A DNA stretch of 39,263 bases, taken from assembly GCF_007655255.1 (NCBI RefSeq), contig NZ_VMYE01000027.1:1-39263 (forward strand). The letters run 5' to 3'. Position numbers and translations under genes: made by a program. The notes under the pieces were generated by a model. The model was given only the letters and a program-made list of their open reading frames with translations. It did not search any database and had not been told where the DNA came from. The stretch is from Extensimonas perlucida (GTDB lineage: Bacteria; Pseudomonadota; Gammaproteobacteria; Burkholderiales; Burkholderiaceae_C). This document shows positions 34,818 through 39,263 of this stretch, piece by piece (position 1 is the stretch's first letter; each line of letters opens with the position of its first letter).

Positions 34818-35784
34818 CACCTGTCTGGGACGCATTGGTTTGGTGGCCATAGGCCGTAACGAAGGCGAGCGTTTGCGCGCGTGTTTGGCGTCGGTGGTGC
34901 ATCGTGTGGCGGATGTGGTGTACGTGGATTCGGGCTCCACGGACGGGTCCGTGGCCATGGCGCAGGCTATGGGCGTGCATGTTGTCAATTTGGACATGAG
35001 GGTGCCCTTTACTGCCGCACGTGCCCGCAACGAGGGCTGGCGCGCGCTGTTGCAGGTGGCCCCAGGGCTAAAGTTCGTTCAGTTTGTCGATGGGGACTGC
35101 GTGGTGGCCGATGGCTGGCTTGACCAGGCGCTGTTTTTTTTAGATCAAAACCCGGCCTATGCTGTAGCGTGCGGGCGCCGGCGCGAGAGGTTTCCAGACA
35201 GTTCTGTTTACAACCGCTTATGCGATCTGGAATGGAACACTCCCGTGGGCGATGCCAAGGCCTGCGGTGGGGACGCGCTGGTGCGTGTGAGCGCCTTGCA
35301 GCAGGTGGGTGGTTATCGCGACGACCTGATCGCCGGTGAGGAACCCGAGCTGTGCGTGCGGCTGCGGCAAGCCGGCTGGCGCATACGCCGGCTGGACGCC
35401 GAGATGACGCTGCACGACGCGGCCATGACGCGCTTTGGACAGTGGTGGAGGCGCAGCAAGCGCGCAGGGCATGCATTTGCGCAAGGTGCCTGGCTGCATG
35501 GTGCGACACCGGAGCGGCATTGGGTCAAGGAGACGGTGAGCGCCTTGGGATGGGGGGCGGTGTTGCCTGTGCTCGTGCTGCTGCTGGCCTGCCTCGTCCA
35601 TCCGGCATGGCTGTTGCTGGGCTGTGCATATCCGCTGCAGGTTTTGCGTTTACGGCGCCTTCCAGGGGGCTTGCAGCGAGCAACGTTTTTGGTGCTCGGC
35701 AAATTCCCGGAGGCTATGGGGGCTCTGCAGTTTGCGTGGGGCCGGTTGTGGCGTACCCATAGCCGATTGATCGAATACAAGTGA
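34810..35784 (+). CDS. Family 2 glycosyltransferase with C-terminal membrane segments
   Basis: A 324-residue GT2 enzyme: IGLVAIGRNEGERLRACLAS, VVYVDSGSTDGS, metal site QFVDGDCV and GEEPELCVRLRQAGW. Hydrophobic stretches at about 243-275 suggest membrane anchoring, suitable for lipid-linked acceptors. It overlaps the upstream gene by 8 bases. Confidence 0.87.
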   Translation: MVDTCLGRIGLVAIGRNEGERLRACLASVVHRVADVVYVDSGSTDGSVAMAQAMGVHVVNLDMRVPFTAARARNEGWRALLQVAPGLKFVQFVDGDCVVADGWLDQALFFLDQNPAYAVACGRRRERFPDSSVYNRLCDLEWNTPVGDAKACGGDALVRVSALQQVGGYRDDLIAGEEPELCVRLRQAGWRIRRLDAEMTLHDAAMTRFGQWWRRSKRAGHAFAQGAWLHGATPERHWVKETVSALGWGAVLPVLVLLLACLVHPAWLLLGCAYPLQVLRLRRLPGGLQRATFLVLGKFPEAMGALQFAWGRLWRTHSRLIEYK

Positions 35785-35792
35785 GGTGTGGT

Positions 35793-36512
35793 GTGTGGCT
35801 GGAACATTTTGATGCCATCTTTGTGATTAACCTGCCAGCGCGTGCCGACCGGCGGCGTGAAATGGATCAGCAATTGCGGCGGCTGGGTTTGTCGCTCCAG
35901 CACGAAAAGGTGGTGCTTTTCCCTGCGGTGCGCCCGGATTCTCCGGGCGGATTTCCATCTATCGGCGCTCGGGGTTGCTTTATGAGTCATTTGGGCGTGT
36001 TGCAGATGGCTCAGGCCAAGGGCGTGGACAATATCTTAATACTGGAAGATGATTGCGATTTCAGCAAAAACGTGACCGCAATGTTGTCCCAACTGGATGA
36101 TGGTTTACAGAAAATGGACTGGGCCATTGTTTACGGTGGAGCATTGAACGATTTTGAGTCGCAGCCTGGTGCAACCGGCTTGCAAACCGTTTTGCCGGAT
36201 ACCGGTTTGATGGGCTCGCATTGCATTGCTTTGCGGGGTTCTGCGGTACCAATGGTGGCGGCGTATTTTGAGGCGCTGCTTCAGCGCCCTCCAGGATCGC
36301 CCGAAGGTGGGCCCATGCATGTGGATGGTGCATATTCGTGGCTTCGTAAAGACCATCCTGAATTAACTACATTGATTGCCGTGCCAGAATTGGCCTTTCA
36401 ACGTAGTTCAGCCACGGATGTGCATGCAAGGCGATGGTATGACCATGCGCCAGTTGTTAGAAATGTCGTCGGTGTGTTGAGGTTCTTGAAGAATAAATGG
36501 AGTGGCGCATGA
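35793..36512 (+). CDS. Family 25 glycosyltransferase
   Basis: A 239-residue protein of the GT25 (LPS galactosyltransferase-like) family: FDAIFVINLPARADRRREM at the N-terminus, GARGCFMSHLGVLQMA, and the acidic LILEDDCDF motif. It probably transfers galactose or a related sugar. I choose the GTG at 35793, six bases after GAGG. A GTG at 35781 overlapping the previous stop (GTGA) would add four residues. Confidence 0.8.
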   Translation: MWLEHFDAIFVINLPARADRRREMDQQLRRLGLSLQHEKVVLFPAVRPDSPGGFPSIGARGCFMSHLGVLQMAQAKGVDNILILEDDCDFSKNVTAMLSQLDDGLQKMDWAIVYGGALNDFESQPGATGLQTVLPDTGLMGSHCIALRGSAVPMVAAYFEALLQRPPGSPEGGPMHVDGAYSWLRKDHPELTTLIAVPELAFQRSSATDVHARRWYDHAPVVRNVVGVLRFLKNKWSGA

Positions 36513-37381
36513 TTGCATTCAGCAAGTTGGGGAATTATGGCAGACTTGGAAATCAGTTGTTTCAATATGCTTTCTTGCGTGACAGGGCGCAGCGGTTGGG
36601 TGTTCAATTTTGGTGTCCAGAGTGGGAAGGAGATCAAATTTTTGATCTTGCCGATCAAGGCTTGCGTGCGGATTATCCAAGTGGCTTGGATAAAAAATTT
36701 AGTCAGTCCGTGGAGGCGGGGTACACAGAAAGTGCACTGCATATTGACGACAATACTGACATAGAGGGGTATTTTCAGTCAAATAAATATTATGCAGATG
36801 AAGGCGTCGTCAAGCAATGGTTTGCCTTTAGGGATAGTATAAAGAATTCCGCTTTGGAAAAATGTTATGATATTAATTTTTCTACTGCTTTGAGTCTCTC
36901 TTTGCGCTTGGATTCGGATTATGCTGCCACGCGAGAATTTTTTCCTCTTTATCCAACGGGTTATTATCAGAAAGGGTTGAGTTTTTTTGATAATTATGAG
37001 ACCATATTGGTTTTTGCTGATAGATTGGATTTGGCCAAAGAATTTCTGAAAAATTTTCCCGCAAGTGAGAAATTTATTTATATGGAGGGGCTTAATCCGC
37101 ATGAGCAGTTGTATTTGATGTCGATATGCGGGTGTGGAAATATAATAACCAATTCGACATTTGCATGGTGGGGTGCGTACCTGAATTTATGTAAAGGTGC
37201 CAGGATTGTTGCCCCCCTGGAGTGGTGCAGGCCGGGTGTGCCGGTTCCAATTCATGGCATTCTGCCGGATGACTGGTGTGCTGTACGATCTTTGCGCCCG
37301 ATTTGGGATAATTTCCAGTTATGGCGGATCAGGCATCCATTTGCGACGGCCAGACGTATTTTGACCAGATTGAATAAATGA
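36509..37381 (+). CDS. Family 11 glycosyltransferase (alpha-1,2-fucosyltransferase-like), atypical
   Basis: A 290-residue protein with the GT11 N-terminal motif GRLGNQLFQYA (residues 11-21) and the C-terminal NSTFAWWGAYLNL motif (215-227). Between them, where the family has HxRRGDY for GDP-fucose, it reads SLRLDSDYAA (131-140): the His, second Arg and Gly are gone while Asp-Tyr remain. It may be inactive or use another donor. It is AT-rich against its neighbours, suggesting transfer. GGAG six bases upstream supports the ATG at 36509, which overlaps the previous stop as ATGA. Confidence 0.85.
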   Translation: MIAFSKLGNYGRLGNQLFQYAFLRDRAQRLGVQFWCPEWEGDQIFDLADQGLRADYPSGLDKKFSQSVEAGYTESALHIDDNTDIEGYFQSNKYYADEGVVKQWFAFRDSIKNSALEKCYDINFSTALSLSLRLDSDYAATREFFPLYPTGYYQKGLSFFDNYETILVFADRLDLAKEFLKNFPASEKFIYMEGLNPHEQLYLMSICGCGNIITNSTFAWWGAYLNLCKGARIVAPLEWCRPGVPVPIHGILPDDWCAVRSLRPIWDNFQLWRIRHPFATARRILTRLNK

Positions 37382-37953
37382 CAAATTCCGTGGGTTGGAT
37401 TGGCCGCTGGTCTCCTGGCATTGGTGATCCAACGCTGGCGGGGTGGATCACTGTAGTGGCTTACGTTGTGGCAGCAGGGATGGTGTTCAGGGTGATTGCC
37501 CGTGAGGCCATGTTGGAGCCATGGCTGGAGGTTACTGAAAAGCGCTTGTGGTGGTGTTTGCTGCTGGGGGTGGTTGCGCTGGGGGTGAACAAACAGTTCG
37601 ACTTGCAAACAGCCTTCACCGAATTGGGCAGGATGCTGGCGCATGCCCAAGGCTGGTATGAGGACCGTCGCCGCGTGCAGGTGGCCTTTATCGCTGCGTG
37701 GAGCGTGTTGGGGTTGACGCTGTGTGCGGTTTTGGTGTGGGTGTCTTTCGGCATGCCAAAGTCCACCATCATGGCTTTATGTGGGGCGGTGTTCTTGGTG
37801 GCGTTTGTGGGTATCAGGGCGGCGTCTTTTCACCATGTGGATGCTTTTATCAATTTGAGCTGGTTTGACGTCAAGGTGAATGTCATTATTGAAAATGGAG
37901 CTTTGGCTCTTTTGGCGGTGGGGGCGTGGTTGCGAACTATGGAAGCTGCATGA
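37378..37953 (+). CDS. Orphan integral membrane protein
   Basis: A 191-residue protein with about five hydrophobic segments (roughly 20-40, 54-72, 101-122, 130-150 and 168-186) separated by short charged loops. The segment with VGIRAASFHHVDAF is the most distinctive. I do not recognise the family. It overlaps the GT11 gene by 4 bases (ATGA) and is the last gene of the plus-strand EPS run. No terminator is visible before the IS remnant. Confidence 0.7.
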   Translation: MTNSVGWIGRWSPGIGDPTLAGWITVVAYVVAAGMVFRVIAREAMLEPWLEVTEKRLWWCLLLGVVALGVNKQFDLQTAFTELGRMLAHAQGWYEDRRRVQVAFIAAWSVLGLTLCAVLVWVSFGMPKSTIMALCGAVFLVAFVGIRAASFHHVDAFINLSWFDVKVNVIIENGALALLAVGAWLRTMEAA

Positions 37954-37984
37954 AACTCGCGTATCTGGCCGGCACCAGACAACC

Positions 37985-38862
37985 GGGAACCTCTAAAAAC
38001 CTCCGCTGCTCCCTGGCCTGCCCTGGAAAAAGTCAGACAATGTAAGTGGTCGACGCACTGCTGCCCCGCACAGACACTCGCAAAGGCGGCCGCCCGCCAT
38101 ATCCCACCAGCGTCATGGTGCGCATTCGGGTCTTGAAATACCTGAACAACCTCAGCGACGAGCAAGTGGAGTACCCAACTGCTCGATCGCATGAGCTACC
38201 AGCGCTTTTGCCTATTGGCCGACAGCGTCACCATCCCCGACCGGAACACCATCTGGCACTACCAGCAGTGCCTGGGCGTCGAAGGCTTGACAGCGCTGTT
38301 CCAGGCAGTGGGCGGGCTGCTGCTGCGCCAAGGGTTCATGGCGCGCAGCGGACAAATCATCGACGCAACCCTGGTGTCCGCGCCCATCCAGTACTACATC
38401 AATGAGCAGAAGGGGCAACTTGCACAGGGCAAGACCCCCGAAGACTGGAGCGAGGCCAAGCGCCGGCAAAAGGCCCTGCACGCCACCCATACCAAGAAAC
38501 ACGGCAAACGCTACCACGGCTACAAGTTCAGCATCAGCGTGGACGGGCGGCACAAATTCATCCGCAAAATTGTCACCGGCACTGCCAGCGAGCATGACAG
38601 CACGCACTTCGATGCGGTGCTTGATGAGCGCAACACCAGCCGTGATGTCTATGCCGACAAGGGCTACCCCCAGCGCGCAGCGCAGCGAAATGCTTGGGGC
38701 ACTGGGCTATCGCGAACACATCCAGCGCAAGGCCAAGTCTGGCAAGCCCTTGAGCACACGCCAGCAAAAGCGCAACACCCGCATTGGCAAGACCCGTGCC
38801 CGCGTCGAGCACCCGTTCGCCCAGATGCGTCTCATGGGCGGCAAATTCTTTCGCACCATTGG
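37985..38862 (+). mobile_element. IS5-family insertion sequence remnant
   Basis: The likely left end GGGAACCTCTAAAAACCTCC begins near 37985, 31 bp after the last EPS gene. About 120 bases of the usual 5' transposase region seem missing. The right end is lost where IS630-type sequence begins at 38863. No target duplication can be seen. Confidence 0.6.
38046..38862 (+). pseudogene. IS5-family transposase, truncated with two frameshifts
   Basis: Three consecutive frames give one DDE transposase: VDALLPRTDTRKGGRPPYP..., then LLDRMSYQRFCLLADSV... with the IIDATLVSAP Asp and GYKFSISVDG, then SEMLGALGYREHIQRKA... with RVEHPFAQMRLMGGKFFRT. Both frame changes are one extra C inside C runs (38174-38176 and 38667-38671). 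The first about 40 residues and the C-terminal tail are missing. It is non-functional and will not move on its own. Confidence 0.85.
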
Positions 38863-39000
38863 GCGACCGTGGGCCAGCTCATTGAGCAGGAGTTTGGCAT
38901 TCGGCTGCAAGTGCGCACCATTGGCAAGTACCTGGCGCGTTGGGGCTTCACCCCGCAAAAGCCGATCAAGAAGGCCTACGAACAACGCCCCGAGGCGGTG
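38863..39000 (+). pseudogene. IS630-family transposase fragment
   Basis: About 46 codons (ATVGQLIEQEFGIRLQVRT..., WGFTPQKPIKKAYEQRPEAV) match the helix-turn-helix region that precedes the DDE domain in IS630-family transposases. It begins directly after the IS5 remnant and is cut at 39000 by the IS481-type end. The reading frame by chance joins the IS5 second frame, giving a spurious chimeric ORF. Confidence 0.8.
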
Positions 39001-39263
39001 TGTCCAGTCCCGGACGATCATAAGGCCGCCGATGGAACAAATGAGGGTGTGAATCGTACCACCCACGCATGGCCTGCATAGGCGTCTTGCTCTGCAGGGC
39101 TGATTGGGGCAGGTGGTGGTTGTAGAGCTGCACATGCCGCAACAAAGTCTGCTCCAAGTCCTCCCCGCTATGAAAGTGGTGCGTCTTGAGCACATCAGCG
39201 ATGCGGCCGTTGAAGCGTTCCACCATCCCATTCGTCTTGGGCGTTCTGGGCTTGGTCAGGCGA
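38966..39263 (-). CDS. IS481-family transposase, C-terminal part (runs off the window)
   Basis: The minus-strand frame enters from the right edge with LTKPRTPKTNGMVERFNGRI and continues QLYNHHLPQSALQSKTPMQA and HPHLFHRRPYDRPGLDT, the typical C-terminus of an IS481/rve-type transposase with the last catalytic Glu in MVERFN. The element end is probably at 39001 (TGTCCAGTCCCGGACG). No stop lies inside it: the frame reads 11 more codons into the IS630 remnant to the stop at 38966. The 5' part is outside the window. Confidence 0.85.
   Translation of the reverse strand, partial: RLTKPRTPKTNGMVERFNGRIADVLKTHHFHSGEDLEQTLLRHVQLYNHHLPQSALQSKTPMQAMRGWYDSHPHLFHRRPYDRPGLDTPPRGVVRRPS

Noticed and set aside
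38191-39081. A single 296-residue transposase ORF
   Set aside because: It is a chance fusion of a frameshifted IS5 frame with an IS630 fragment and then IS481 antisense sequence, not one protein.

Overview
The window is a high-GC segment of a denitrifying proteobacterium. The gene families and protein style point to Betaproteobacteria, probably Burkholderiales/Comamonadaceae-like; this is inferred from the gene set, since no rRNA or marker phylogeny is available. It holds three blocks: a nitrite-reduction/heme d1 cluster, a housekeeping RNase G gene, and a large exopolysaccharide (EPS) locus. Mobile-element debris sits at both ends.

Left edge (1-1130): the C-terminal end of an unrecognised ORF, then two abutting, nearly fully palindromic MITE-like elements (126-291 and 290-453) that share a TA dinucleotide, then a gene-poor stretch and a frameshifted gene remnant.

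Denitrification block (1131-11646): on the minus strand, read from nirS towards lower coordinates, lie nirS (cytochrome cd1 nitrite reductase), nirM, nirC, nirF, a nirD-nirL fusion, nirG, nirH, nirJ, nirN, norE and norF. They are tightly packed and mostly overlap or nearly abut. Divergent from nirS lies nirE/cobA (SUMT). Together nirE, nirDL/G/H, nirJ, nirF and nirN make heme d1 from uroporphyrinogen III. NirM and NirC are small cytochromes c, and NorE/NorF assist nitric oxide reductase. A palindromic FNR/DNR-type operator candidate lies between nirS and nirE.

rng (11711-13198) follows nirE.

EPS block (13395-37953). The first part, on the plus strand, holds an initiating sugar-phosphate transferase, a secreted protein with a VPLPA/PEP-CTERM-type sorting tail, a short periplasmic OPX export protein, an outer-membrane beta-barrel, a GumC-type chain-length protein, a separate BY-kinase-like ATPase and a large lipoprotein with glycosidase-like motifs. 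Next, on the minus strand, come a Wzy-type polymerase and a GH-A-clan glycoside hydrolase joined by an ATGA overlap. A 14-gene plus-strand run follows: a PglK-like ABC flippase, six recognisable glycosyltransferases (three GT2, GT4, GT25, a GT11-like fucosyltransferase) plus one uncertain one, three hexapeptide acyltransferases (one frameshifted), a 61-residue Tat-like microprotein coupled to a GMC oxidoreductase, and an orphan membrane protein. The layout describes a complete polymerise-and-export EPS pathway. It uses an ABC flippase rather than a Wzx, a short OPX plus barrel rather than a Wza, and two potential glycan hydrolases. Candidate sigma-54 elements and three helically phased CCATGG repeats precede the first EPS gene.

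Right edge (37985-39263): an IS5-family remnant with two frameshifts, a piece of an IS630-family transposase, and the end of an IS481-family element running off the window.
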